In this document: positions 1 through 5,703 of the stretch, piece by piece
Layout of the letters: every line of letters starts with the position of its first letter
Numbering within the stretch: the stretch's first letter is position 1
From: Rhodanobacteraceae bacterium
Lineage (GTDB): Bacteria; Pseudomonadota; Gammaproteobacteria; Xanthomonadales; SZUA-5
DNA: 5,703 nt
Assembly (NCBI GenBank): GCA_003233535.1
Contig: QIMA01000155.1
Location: 1-5,703, forward strand
Direction: 5' to 3'
Position numbers and translations under genes: made by a program
The notes under the pieces: generated by a model
Database searches by the model: none
Told to the model about the DNA's origin: nothing
The model's input: only the letters and a program-made list of their open reading frames with translations

Positions 1-1575
1 TACGACTACATCATTGTTGGTGCGGGATCTGCCGGCTGTGCCCTAGCCAATCGGCTGAGTGCCGATCCGGCCGTTTCGGTCTTGCTGTTAGAAGCGGGCG
101 GGCGTGATTGGCACCCATTCATTCACATGCCAGCCGGCTTGGCCAAGCTGATCAACAATCGCAGCATCAACTGGCACTACGAGACTGAGCCGGAGGCTGC
201 TCTCAACGGGCGCAAGCTGTACTGGCCCCGGGGCCGAGTTTTGGGCGGCTCCAGCTCAATAAACGCGATGTGCTACATCCGTGGGCATGCCCGGGACTAT
301 GACGAATGGGCTGAGGCCGGAAATCGCGGCTGGGGCTGGGCGGAAGTCTTACCCTATTTCAAACGGGCTGAGGATCAACAGCGCGGTGCCAGCACTTTCC
401 ATGGCGTGGGTGGACCCTTAGCGGTTAGCGACTTGCGCCACACCAACCCACTCACGCCGGTATTTCTGGACGCGACCAAGGCAGCCGGATTACCTGCCAA
501 CGCAGACTTTAATGACGCTGAACAGATCGGCTTCGGTCCCTATCAAGTGACCCAGCGCGACGGCCGCCGCTGCAGCGCCGCGCGCGCCTACCTGTCAGGC
601 ATTAAGGCGCGCACCAATCTGGAGATCATGACCTCCAGCATGGCGCAACGAATCGAATTCGACGGTGATCGAGCTAGCGCGGTGCTGGTCAAGCGCGGTA
701 GTCGGCAGATTCGGGTTGAGGCCCGCAAGGAAATTCTGCTTTGCGCAGGCGCAATCAACAGCCCGCAGTTGCTCATGCTTAGCGGCGTCGGTGCTGAAGC
801 TCAGCTGCGTGAACACGGCATCAAACCGCGGGTGAAACTGCCCGGCGTGGGCGCGAATCTGCAGGATCATCTGGATATCTGTCTGCTCCAAAAGTGTAGT
901 CAGAACATCACGTATGACCGTACCAACGACCTCATGGTGGGGTTGCGCTATTTCCTCACTCGCAGCGGCATTGGAACAACGAATATTGCTGAGTCTGGTG
1001 GCTTTGCGCGTACTTGTAGAGCGCCGGATGAGCGCCCTGATCTGCAGTACCACTTTGCTCCGGTCCTGCTCGATGATCACGGGCGCAATCGATTGCCCGG
1101 CAACGGCTACACGTTGCACTGCTGCGCACTGCGTCCAGGCAGCCGCGGCAGCATCAGTCTGCGTTCGAGCAATCCCGCAGACGCTCCGGTGATTCGACCG
1201 AACTATCTCAGCGACGCTGAAGATTTGGAGATCATGCTTGAGGGTTTCGCGCTAAGTCGCGAGATCTTCGCGCAGAAGGCTTTCGCGCCCTACCGCGCCG
1301 ATGAGCTGCTGCCTGGCGCAGGTGTTATCGATCGCGCCGGTATCATCGAATACATACGCAGCAAAGCCGAGACGATCTATCACCCGGTTGGAACCTGTCG
1401 AATGGGTGCCGATGAGCAGGCGGTCGTCGATGCCGAACTGCGCGTGCACGGCGTCCGCGGGCTGCGTGTCATTGACGCCTCGATCATGCCGACGTTGATC
1501 GGAGGTAATACCAATGCGCCGACGATCATGCTCGCTGAGCGCGCGGCTGATCTGATCAAAGCGCGCGCAAGCTAG
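1..1575 (+). CDS. GMC-family flavoprotein oxidoreductase, choline/alcohol dehydrogenase type (5' end cut by window)
   Basis: FAD-dependent oxidation of an alcohol to an aldehyde is the family reaction; the substrate cannot be read from the sequence. The frame is open from base 1, with 524 residues visible, and only a few codons should be missing because the FAD-binding strand normally lies at the extreme N terminus. Seen: [12 protein letters not shown] at residues 1-12 (Rossmann dinucleotide loop) and the ribose-binding acid in LLLEAGG (E31). GMC signature 1 is at residues 78-101 (starts [11 protein letters not shown], ends at D101) and signature 2, [15 protein letters not shown], at 250-264. 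The C-terminal substrate domain has [10 protein letters not shown] (catalytic His461) and [10 protein letters not shown] (paired Asn505). Every expected catalytic element is intact. Length is near the roughly 530-560 residues usual for choline dehydrogenase and AlkJ-like enzymes. No betaine genes are adjacent, so I do not assign betA. The TAG stop (1573-1575) lies inside an intergenic repeat. The next gene is 311 bases away across a palindrome, so co-transcription is doubtful. Confidence 0.95.
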   Translation, partial: YDYIIVGAGSAGCALANRLSADPAVSVLLLEAGGRDWHPFIHMPAGLAKLINNRSINWHYETEPEAALNGRKLYWPRGRVLGGSSSINAMCYIRGHARDYDEWAEAGNRGWGWAEVLPYFKRAEDQQRGASTFHGVGGPLAVSDLRHTNPLTPVFLDATKAAGLPANADFNDAEQIGFGPYQVTQRDGRRCSAARAYLSGIKARTNLEIMTSSMAQRIEFDGDRASAVLVKRGSRQIRVEARKEILLCAGAINSPQLLMLSGVGAEAQLREHGIKPRVKLPGVGANLQDHLDICLLQKCSQNITYDRTNDLMVGLRYFLTRSGIGTTNIAESGGFARTCRAPDERPDLQYHFAPVLLDDHGRNRLPGNGYTLHCCALRPGSRGSISLRSSNPADAPVIRPNYLSDAEDLEIMLEGFALSREIFAQKAFAPYRADELLPGAGVIDRAGIIEYIRSKAETIYHPVGTCRMGADEQAVVDAELRVHGVRGLRVIDASIMPTLIGGNTNAPTIMLAERAADLIKARAS

Positions 1576-1609
1576 CCCGAACGTTTCATAAACTTCACGC
1601 GCCCTCGCT
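1572..1609 (-). repeat. Gene-end repeat, copy 1 (inverted orientation)
   Basis: Read on the minus strand, bases 1609 down to 1584 are identical over 26 bp to plus-strand bases 3159-3184. After a short variable spacer both copies then carry CGGGCTAG (minus-strand 1579-1572 here, 3188-3195 there). The CTAG end contains the TAG stop of the upstream oxidoreductase. The centre reads GTTTCATAAAC on the plus strand, itself nearly palindromic. This copy forms the left outer arm of the large palindrome. Confidence 0.85.
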
Positions 1610-1613
1610 TGTC

Positions 1614-1702
1614 CATTGATCGCCCAGCGATTTTTCCTCAGTCGGGTGTATGAACCACTACAACTACACCGCTCCTGCGGAAAAATCACTGGACGACCAA
1701 TG
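1614..1702. repeat. Long imperfect stem-loop (inner arms of the palindrome)
   Basis: Positions i and 3316-i are complementary at 24 of 28 places between 1614-1641 and 1675-1702, with mismatches at 1619, 1623, 1628 and 1638. The core is GATTTTTCC (1629-1637) against GGAAAAATC (1679-1687). A further six-base stem, GGTGTA (1645-1650) with TACACC (1665-1670), sits inside and leaves a 14-base terminal loop. A transcript from either strand could fold this way. The A/T run lies within the stem and not after it, so this is not a classic intrinsic terminator. Confidence 0.7.
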
Positions 1703-1717
1703 TCCTGCGCGATCATC

Positions 1718-1746
1718 GCGCGAGTTCATGAAACATCCGGGCTAGG
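1718..1746 (+). repeat. Gene-end repeat, copy 2 (diverged)
   Basis: It shares GCGCG, then TT, ATGAAA and CCGGGCTAGG in the same order as the copy at 3159-3196, with small gaps. Its ATGAAACATCCGGGCTAG (1728-1745) pairs with 1572-1589 at 16 of 18 positions and forms the right outer arm of the palindrome. It is the most diverged of the three copies. Unlike the other two, it does not overlap a stop codon of an identified gene. Confidence 0.7.
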
Positions 1747-1753
1747 CTCCAAC

Positions 1754-1774
1754 GCGCCTGCGAAAAGCAGGCGC
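1754..1774. other. Perfect 8-bp GC-rich hairpin
   Basis: GCGCCTGC (1754-1761) and GCAGGCGC (1767-1774) are exact inverted repeats around a five-base GAAAA loop. The stem is strong, but no T run follows on either strand, so a Rho-independent terminator is not supported. It could protect or pause a transcript, or belong to the leader of the downstream carrier gene. It lies 113 bases before the carrier's start codon. Confidence 0.5.
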
Positions 1775-1862
1775 TGCATGTATTCTGCCGATCGGTATTG
1801 GCGGCGAAGCAGTCCGTTCGGATAGATCTTCGGACGCAGTCAGCAATGGGAGTGGGGTAACG

Positions 1863-1883
1863 ATGCGCTGGGCCGGTGACTAG
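1863..1883 (+). promoter_or_regulatory. Possible six-codon leader ORF ahead of the carrier gene
   Basis: ATG at 1863 encodes MRWAGD and ends at TAG 1881-1883. A purine-rich stretch, GGGAGTGGGG (1848-1857), sits at ribosome-binding distance before this ATG, whereas the carrier's GTG at 1887 has no evident Shine-Dalgarno of its own. The mini-ORF is in the same frame as the carrier gene and stops three bases before its GTG, a spacing that would suit translational reinitiation. It may equally be chance, or the sign of a nonsense change in a longer N terminus. Confidence 0.25.
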
Positions 1884-1886
1884 CAA

Positions 1887-3173
1887 GTGACGGACGTTTC
1901 TGCCCCAGCTGAGCCGCGTCGTCACGGCGTAGACGGCAAGCGCCTGCTGTTGTCGTTCTGCTATTTTTTCGCGCTGCTGGCCGCGTACTACGTGATGCGA
2001 CCAGTGCGCGAGGAAATGGTCGTTCAGTTCGGTCCGGAGCGCGTGCACTGGCTGTTTACCGGTACTTTCATCTGCATGCTCGCGTTAGTGCCGGTGTATG
2101 GCTGGATCGTCTCGCGATTCCGACGCCGGGTGTTCGTGCCGGCCGTCTATGCGCTATTCATTCTCTGCCTAATCGGCTTCCACTCACTGTTTGGTATCAG
2201 TGATCGCCCTGCATGGTTACCGCCGGCCTTCGTGATCTGGGTGGGCGTGTTCAACCTCTACGCGGTGAGCGTGTTCTGGAGCTTTATGGCCGATGTGTGG
2301 GATCCGCTGGATGCCAAGCGTTGGTTCGGCGTGATCGCTGCGGGCGGCACCGCGGGCGGCATCTTAGGGCCCTTAACGACAGGATTGCTGGTATCCAAGA
2401 TCGGACTGTCCGGGCTGATGTTGGTCGCCGCGGGGCTATTGCTGGTCGCGCTAGCGTGTTGTCTCGGACTGTCGGCCACTGCCCGCGGTCGCGAGCAGGG
2501 ACGTCTAGTGGCCGATGTCCCGCCCATCGGCGGCACGTTCTTGGCCGGAGTGCGCTTGCTCAAAGACCGCGCCGAGCTGCGGCCGCTGGCGTTGATGATG
2601 TTCCTCGGCGTGCTGATGGGTTCGATGATCTACATACAACAGGTGAGCGCGGTCAAGGCCGCATTCGCCGATACTGCTGAGCGCACCCAGTTCTTCGCCA
2701 GCGTTGATTTGGCCGTCAACGTGCTCACCCTGATTTCTCAGCTCCTGCTGACTCGGCTTGTGCTTACCCGGATCCGCATGGGCTACGTGCTGATGATCCC
2801 GCCGCTGCTGGCGTGTGTCTGTCTGGGCGTGCTGGCAGTGGCGCCAACCGTTTGGGTGCTTGCTGCAGTTCAGATTGTCACCCGCGCAGGACGCTTTGTG
2901 ATCACCGAGCCCGCCTTCGCCAATCTCTACACCAGCGTTGACCGAGAGGCCCGCTACAAGACCAAGAATTTCATCGATACGGCGGTCTACCGTTTCGGCG
3001 ATTTGAGCTCGGCGTGGATGGTTGCGGCATTAACCAATGTCGGCGTGGTGCTCGGCGGTTTTGCGATCCTGGGTGCGGGCATTGCGCTGCTGGCGGCTAA
3101 GGTTGGCCATGTCGCCGGCAGCGGGCATGAGCGCCGTTTGGCTGCGCGGAAAGCGGCCAGCGAGGGCGCGTGA
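1887..3173 (+). CDS. MFS carrier of the ATP/ADP-translocase-like (NTP/NDP exchange) group
   Basis: A 428-residue integral inner-membrane protein. After a short charged N terminus I count about 11-12 hydrophobic segments: roughly residues 20-36, 54-76, 82-102, 112-134, 147-169, 172-196, 232-252, 272-296, 300-320, 322-340 and one or two between 372 and 405. Group hallmarks as I know them are YYVMRPVREEM (34-44) in the first membrane segment, FWSFMADVWDP (130-140) followed by a Gly-rich run, GVIAAGGTAGGILGP (148-162), and ARYKTKNFIDTAVYRFGD (355-372). Classical members exchange ATP and ADP in intracellular bacteria and plastids. Free-living proteobacteria carry shorter relatives of unproven substrate, so nucleotide transport is inference. 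The GTG start at 1887 is chosen because a TAG lies just upstream in frame (1881-1883), and the next ATG (1995) would cut into the first membrane helix. The last four codons and the stop lie within a repeat. The gene converges on the 3267-5703 gene. Confidence 0.82.
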   Translation: MTDVSAPAEPRRHGVDGKRLLLSFCYFFALLAAYYVMRPVREEMVVQFGPERVHWLFTGTFICMLALVPVYGWIVSRFRRRVFVPAVYALFILCLIGFHSLFGISDRPAWLPPAFVIWVGVFNLYAVSVFWSFMADVWDPLDAKRWFGVIAAGGTAGGILGPLTTGLLVSKIGLSGLMLVAAGLLLVALACCLGLSATARGREQGRLVADVPPIGGTFLAGVRLLKDRAELRPLALMMFLGVLMGSMIYIQQVSAVKAAFADTAERTQFFASVDLAVNVLTLISQLLLTRLVLTRIRMGYVLMIPPLLACVCLGVLAVAPTVWVLAAVQIVTRAGRFVITEPAFANLYTSVDREARYKTKNFIDTAVYRFGDLSSAWMVAALTNVGVVLGGFAILGAGIALLAAKVGHVAGSGHERRLAARKAASEGA

Positions 3174-3196
3174 AGTTTATGAAATCCCGGGCTAGG
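3159..3196 (+). repeat. Gene-end repeat, copy 3, spanning the carrier stop codon
   Basis: Bases 3159-3184 are a perfect 26-bp inverted match to 1584-1609. The first 15 bases are the codons for Ser-Glu-Gly-Ala and the TGA stop of the carrier gene; the rest is untranslated. CCGGGCTAGG (3187-3196) also matches the copy at 1737-1746 exactly. Downstream, CCAACGC (3210-3216) recurs after the copy at 1718-1746 (1749-1755), so the similarity may extend past the core with an insertion here. Confidence 0.85.
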
Positions 3197-3208
3197 TGCC
3201 GGCTAGCC
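3190..3208. terminator. Weak hairpin in the convergent gap (possible bidirectional terminator)
   Basis: GGCTAG (3190-3195) and CTAGCC (3203-3208) can pair around a seven-base loop. An overlapping 10-base perfect palindrome, CGGCTAGCCG, lies at 3200-3209. The site sits between the ends of the carrier gene and the convergent regulator gene, where a terminator is expected. There is no T run, so termination is only a positional guess. Confidence 0.25.
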
Positions 3209-3266
3209 GCCAACGCAGACGCTGGCTCTGAAGTCTAAGCGCTGATTCGTCTGTCGCGGTGGCTGC

Positions 3267-5703
3267 TCAGCGATGACCCAGCCAAGACTTGAAGTCGAAC
3301 TGGAATTCTGTGGACGGTGCCGCCACTGCGGTGGAAAGCACATACTCCACGCCCAACCGCTCAACTAGAGCCAGTGCCTCCTTGCGCTCGATATCGCGGG
3401 CGACGACTTGCGCATTGCCGTCTTGGGCGCGGCGCACCAAGCTGCCCAGCACGCTCTCCTCAACCGGGCCCTTATTGCTTTGAATCGCTTCCGGAGCCAG
3501 GATCACCAGATCGATAGGCGCCAGTTTCAGTCTGGTAACGGCGACCATGTCACGACCGAAATCGCCAACGCCGATGCGCAGACCCAGTCGGTGCATGGCC
3601 TCGGCCGCTGCGACCAGCTGATCCAAGTGGTCGACTAGCAGCGAGGAGGGCAACACCAGCGCCAGTCCACTGCCGGAGAGCTTGCGCTGCTTCAGTTCGC
3701 CCGCCAACCAAGGCAGGAAGCTGGGCTGCTGCAGGTGTCCGGGGGACAGTTCCATAACCAAACGCAGCTGTTTGCCGCGTTTGAGTTGCTCCGCGCGCAG
3801 ATCCAGGGCTTGATTGAGCAGCCGTCGATCCAACCCCTGCAGGCGGCTGGAGTCAGCGCCGGAGCGGGCGATGTCTGCATAGGTCAAGGGCGCTTGGTCG
3901 GGCTGCTCGGAGGGCCAGCAGGGAGTGACTAGAAACTGACCGCCAACCTGGCCGCGCAAGGGCAACAACGGTTGTCCAAGCAGGGTCGCCGGGCGGTCCT
4001 GCGGTCGAGCTAGCAGGGCGCCCGCTCGGGCCTCGCGCTCTGCAGGTTTGAGCGCATTGCTGCCGACATCAAACCACAGGCAACGATTGCCGCCGAGTTG
4101 CTGCGCAGCCAGCGCTGCAGCTCGCGCATTGTCGACGCAAGTTTCTATCGGTCCAGATGACAGCAGTGCAACGCCCAGACTGGCGTTCAAGGTGATACGT
4201 TGGCCTCCGAATACGGCCTCCGCGCCTTCGATCGCGCCGCGCAGCGTCTCTGCGATCGCCATTAGTTCGGCGCGCTCTTCGCGCTCGATCAACAGCAGAT
4301 AAGCGAAATCTTGATAGAGACCGGAAAAATCGGCCGCACCTAAACGCGATATCAGTAAATCACCAACGACTTGGTCGAGTTCGGTCAGGCGCGCCAATCC
4401 GAGCTTCTTGCGCAACTGCTCGGCATCGTCTAGGGCGACATAGAGTGCTGCTGCCTCGCGTCGGGGCCGCAGCTTTCGCAGCCGCTCCAGGAAGCTGTTA
4501 CGGGGCAAAAAGGCCCCTTGCACAGACGCATCGCGCAACGCCAAGCTGGACCAGCGCCGGGCTCGATTGAGACGGCTGACGACCACGCTACTGAGGTGGC
4601 GCGGCTTGACCGGTTTAATCAGGTATTCGTCAGCGCCAGCAGCGATAGCATCTTCGCGACGGCGCAAATCGCGGCTGTCACCGGACACGACAATGGGCAG
4701 ATGGGCGCCTAGTGGCCACTCGCGCACAGCCTGCACGCAGGCCAGGCCCAAGTTTTCGGGTAGATCGCTGTCTATAACCACGAGGTCCGGACGAAAATCT
4801 GCCATCGCGCTAGCGAGGTCGGTGGCATCGACCGCCAACCGCACCGTGCACGAGATGTCGGTCAGCCAGTGCGCCTGTTCCACGGCACGCTGGCGGTCGG
4901 CATCAAGCAGAAGGACACGCCCGGCCACGCCGCCAGTATTGGACGCCAGCCCGAGGGCTTCGATCATCCTTTGCGAGTCTAACGGCGGTTCGAAGTAAGG
5001 AATATCGAGCTGCGAGGCCACCAATTTGCGGCCCAAATCGCGCCGAGACGAAATTAAGCCCAGGCGCGGCGCGAGCGCAGAGTCCGATTGCTCAGCCCAG
5101 AAGCGTGCGACCATCGCCGCCGCTTCAATCATGCAGCCATCAAACAGGATTGCTGCTGGCCACTCTCCGCCAGCGCCTAGGTCCAGCGGTGAGTCGGCGA
5201 TGCGCAGATCAACGCGATGTTCGCTGAGTAAACCGATCAATTCCCCAGCCTGCTCTTCGTCTAGACCCAGCACGACCAGCCGACCGTTTACTCGGCGCAC
5301 AGGTGCCACCGGCACCTGCCCGTTGTCAGCGGGTTCTTCGATTTGCGGAGCGCCGTGCAAAGGCGCCAGATCCACCGCCAATGCCGTGCTGGCCAGCATG
5401 CTGATCAGCCCGCTCAGATGCTCGATCTGCCCGTCTTGTGGCGCTTGTGAGGTTTCTACGTATACGCGCAGAGCGCATTCCAACTCGCTGGCCTTGCGCG
5501 TCAGCGACAGCCGTAGCCGCTCGCTAGCTTTGACGATTTGTCGCGCCGCCAGTTGAATGCCGCGCCCATGCGCTGGATTCCAGCCCTCCGCTGAGAGCGC
5601 CTGCCACTGCTTGGCGAGCGTTAATGCATGTTGCTTTAATGACTCGCGCGCGCGCAGTAGGTCACCGTCAGCTGCTGCGTTGCCGGGTGGTGACGAACGT
5701 TGC
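3267..5703 (-). CDS. Tandem-receiver protein with degenerate GGDEF and EAL domains (5' end cut by window)
   Basis: Likely a cytoplasmic c-di-GMP-type receptor or scaffold controlled by phosphorylation. The frame is open to the window edge, giving about 811 visible residues. No in-frame ATG occurs between 5484 and 5702, so the true start lies outside. Order: a helical N terminus (about 1-125) with no recognised motif; a degenerate receiver (about 139-253) whose conserved Lys position is Glu238; and a receiver (about 261-373) with LLLDAD, phospho-acceptor Asp311 in VVIDSDLP, Ser340 and Lys363. Next is a GGDEF-like domain (about 391-548) in which the motif reads LYQDF (462-466), and an EAL-like domain (about 568-808). 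There the EAL site reads FLVT, the NLS Asn is Glu651, and the DDFG motif is GDFG (713-716). The Lys before the later Asp and the Glu of AEGVE are lost as well (ARDIE, 768-772), so neither enzymatic activity is expected. FimX of Pseudomonas and Xanthomonas is an analogous degenerate GGDEF-EAL protein, but it has a PAS domain, which I do not see here. Confidence 0.88.
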   Translation of the reverse strand, partial: QRSSPPGNAAADGDLLRARESLKQHALTLAKQWQALSAEGWNPAHGRGIQLAARQIVKASERLRLSLTRKASELECALRVYVETSQAPQDGQIEHLSGLISMLASTALAVDLAPLHGAPQIEEPADNGQVPVAPVRRVNGRLVVLGLDEEQAGELIGLLSEHRVDLRIADSPLDLGAGGEWPAAILFDGCMIEAAAMVARFWAEQSDSALAPRLGLISSRRDLGRKLVASQLDIPYFEPPLDSQRMIEALGLASNTGGVAGRVLLLDADRQRAVEQAHWLTDISCTVRLAVDATDLASAMADFRPDLVVIDSDLPENLGLACVQAVREWPLGAHLPIVVSGDSRDLRRREDAIAAGADEYLIKPVKPRHLSSVVVSRLNRARRWSSLALRDASVQGAFLPRNSFLERLRKLRPRREAAALYVALDDAEQLRKKLGLARLTELDQVVGDLLISRLGAADFSGLYQDFAYLLLIEREERAELMAIAETLRGAIEGAEAVFGGQRITLNASLGVALLSSGPIETCVDNARAAALAAQQLGGNRCLWFDVGSNALKPAEREARAGALLARPQDRPATLLGQPLLPLRGQVGGQFLVTPCWPSEQPDQAPLTYADIARSGADSSRLQGLDRRLLNQALDLRAEQLKRGKQLRLVMELSPGHLQQPSFLPWLAGELKQRKLSGSGLALVLPSSLLVDHLDQLVAAAEAMHRLGLRIGVGDFGRDMVAVTRLKLAPIDLVILAPEAIQSNKGPVEESVLGSLVRRAQDGNAQVVARDIERKEALALVERLGVEYVLSTAVAAPSTEFQFDFKSWLGHR

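Larger units (their letters stand above)
1572..1745. repeat. 174-bp imperfect palindrome between the oxidoreductase and carrier genes
   Basis: The whole segment is roughly self-complementary about a centre near 1658. Outer arms 1572-1589 and 1728-1745 match as inverted repeats at 16 of 18 positions without gaps. Inner arms 1614-1641 and 1675-1702 match at 24 of 28 without gaps. The stretches between them (1590-1613 and 1703-1727) align only partly. The two-tier symmetry on almost the same axis suggests one unit, such as a MITE- or REP-like palindromic element or an inverted duplication of an intergenic end. No transposase gene or target-site duplication is visible. As RNA it could fold into a long hairpin and insulate the two flanking genes; that function is inference. 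Confidence 0.7.

Noticed and set aside
82..84. TTG as the start of the oxidoreductase
   Set aside because: It lies after the FAD-binding glycine loop (codons 7-12), which must be part of the protein, so the gene begins before the window.
595..1119. Minus-strand ORF of 174 codons
   Set aside because: It lies opposite a fully motif-supported GMC oxidoreductase and its translation shows no domain; it is a shadow frame.
1671..1680. Resemblance of the minus strand here (CGCAGGAGCGG) to REP-type cores of Pseudomonas and Xanthomonas
   Set aside because: Only a short partial match without the standard REP hairpin; too weak to assign the family.
1747..1886. Sigma-70 promoter for the carrier gene
   Set aside because: No pair of -35 and -10 hexamers with acceptable spacing stood out clearly enough to report.
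1252..2048. Minus-strand ORFs (1252-1716 and 1713-2048) reaching across the intergenic gap
   Set aside because: They overlap the two real genes and the palindrome, and show no recognisable motif or ribosome site.
1584..3184. Insertion sequence or transposon carrying the carrier gene
   Set aside because: Inverted repeats are present, but there is no transposase and no direct target duplication next to either outer end. The repeats also overlap coding ends, which argues against ordinary terminal repeats.
5481..5483. TTG as the start of the minus-strand regulator
   Set aside because: The same frame continues without a stop to the window edge with a coherent helical sequence, so this codon is internal.
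5026..5556. Plus-strand ORF of 176 codons, and similar ORF at 4567-4998
   Set aside because: Ser/Arg/Ala-rich low-complexity translations antisense to the regulator gene, whose open frame and domains account for the region.

Overview
The window is about 60% GC with compact, GC-biased protein genes. All three proteins resemble families common in environmental Gammaproteobacteria: a choline-dehydrogenase-type GMC flavoenzyme, a nucleotide-exchange-type MFS carrier, and a multidomain receiver/GGDEF-like/EAL-like protein. A Xanthomonadales-like gammaproteobacterium is my best guess; no rRNA or other decisive taxon marker is present.

Layout: (1) 1-1575 (+) is a GMC oxidoreductase missing only its first few codons. 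(2) 1576-1886 is a 311-base intergenic region dominated by inverted symmetry. Positions 1572-1745 form one large imperfect palindrome with matched outer arms (1572-1589 with 1728-1745) and inner arms (1614-1641 with 1675-1702). A small perfect GC hairpin (1754-1774) and a possible six-codon leader ORF (1863-1883) follow. (3) 1887-3173 (+) is a multi-pass carrier of the ATP/ADP-translocase-like group. (4) 3174-3266 is the gap between convergent genes and begins inside another copy of the repeat that forms the palindrome arms. (5) 3267-5703 (-) is a large protein, open at the window edge, with an N-terminal helical region, two tandem receiver-like domains, and GGDEF- and EAL-like domains that have both lost their catalytic motifs.

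I see no common pathway linking the three proteins. The most unusual feature is the non-coding repeat. A 26-bp sequence at 1584-1609 recurs perfectly, inverted, at 3159-3184, so the two copies bracket the carrier gene. It overlaps that gene's last codons and stop, while the outer end of the left copy contains the stop of the GMC gene. A third, diverged copy lies at 1718-1746. This looks like a short dispersed element placed at gene ends, one pair of which forms the palindrome. The second point of interest is the 3267-5703 protein, which appears to be a phosphorylation-responsive c-di-GMP-type receptor or scaffold, in the broad manner of FimX, and not an enzyme.
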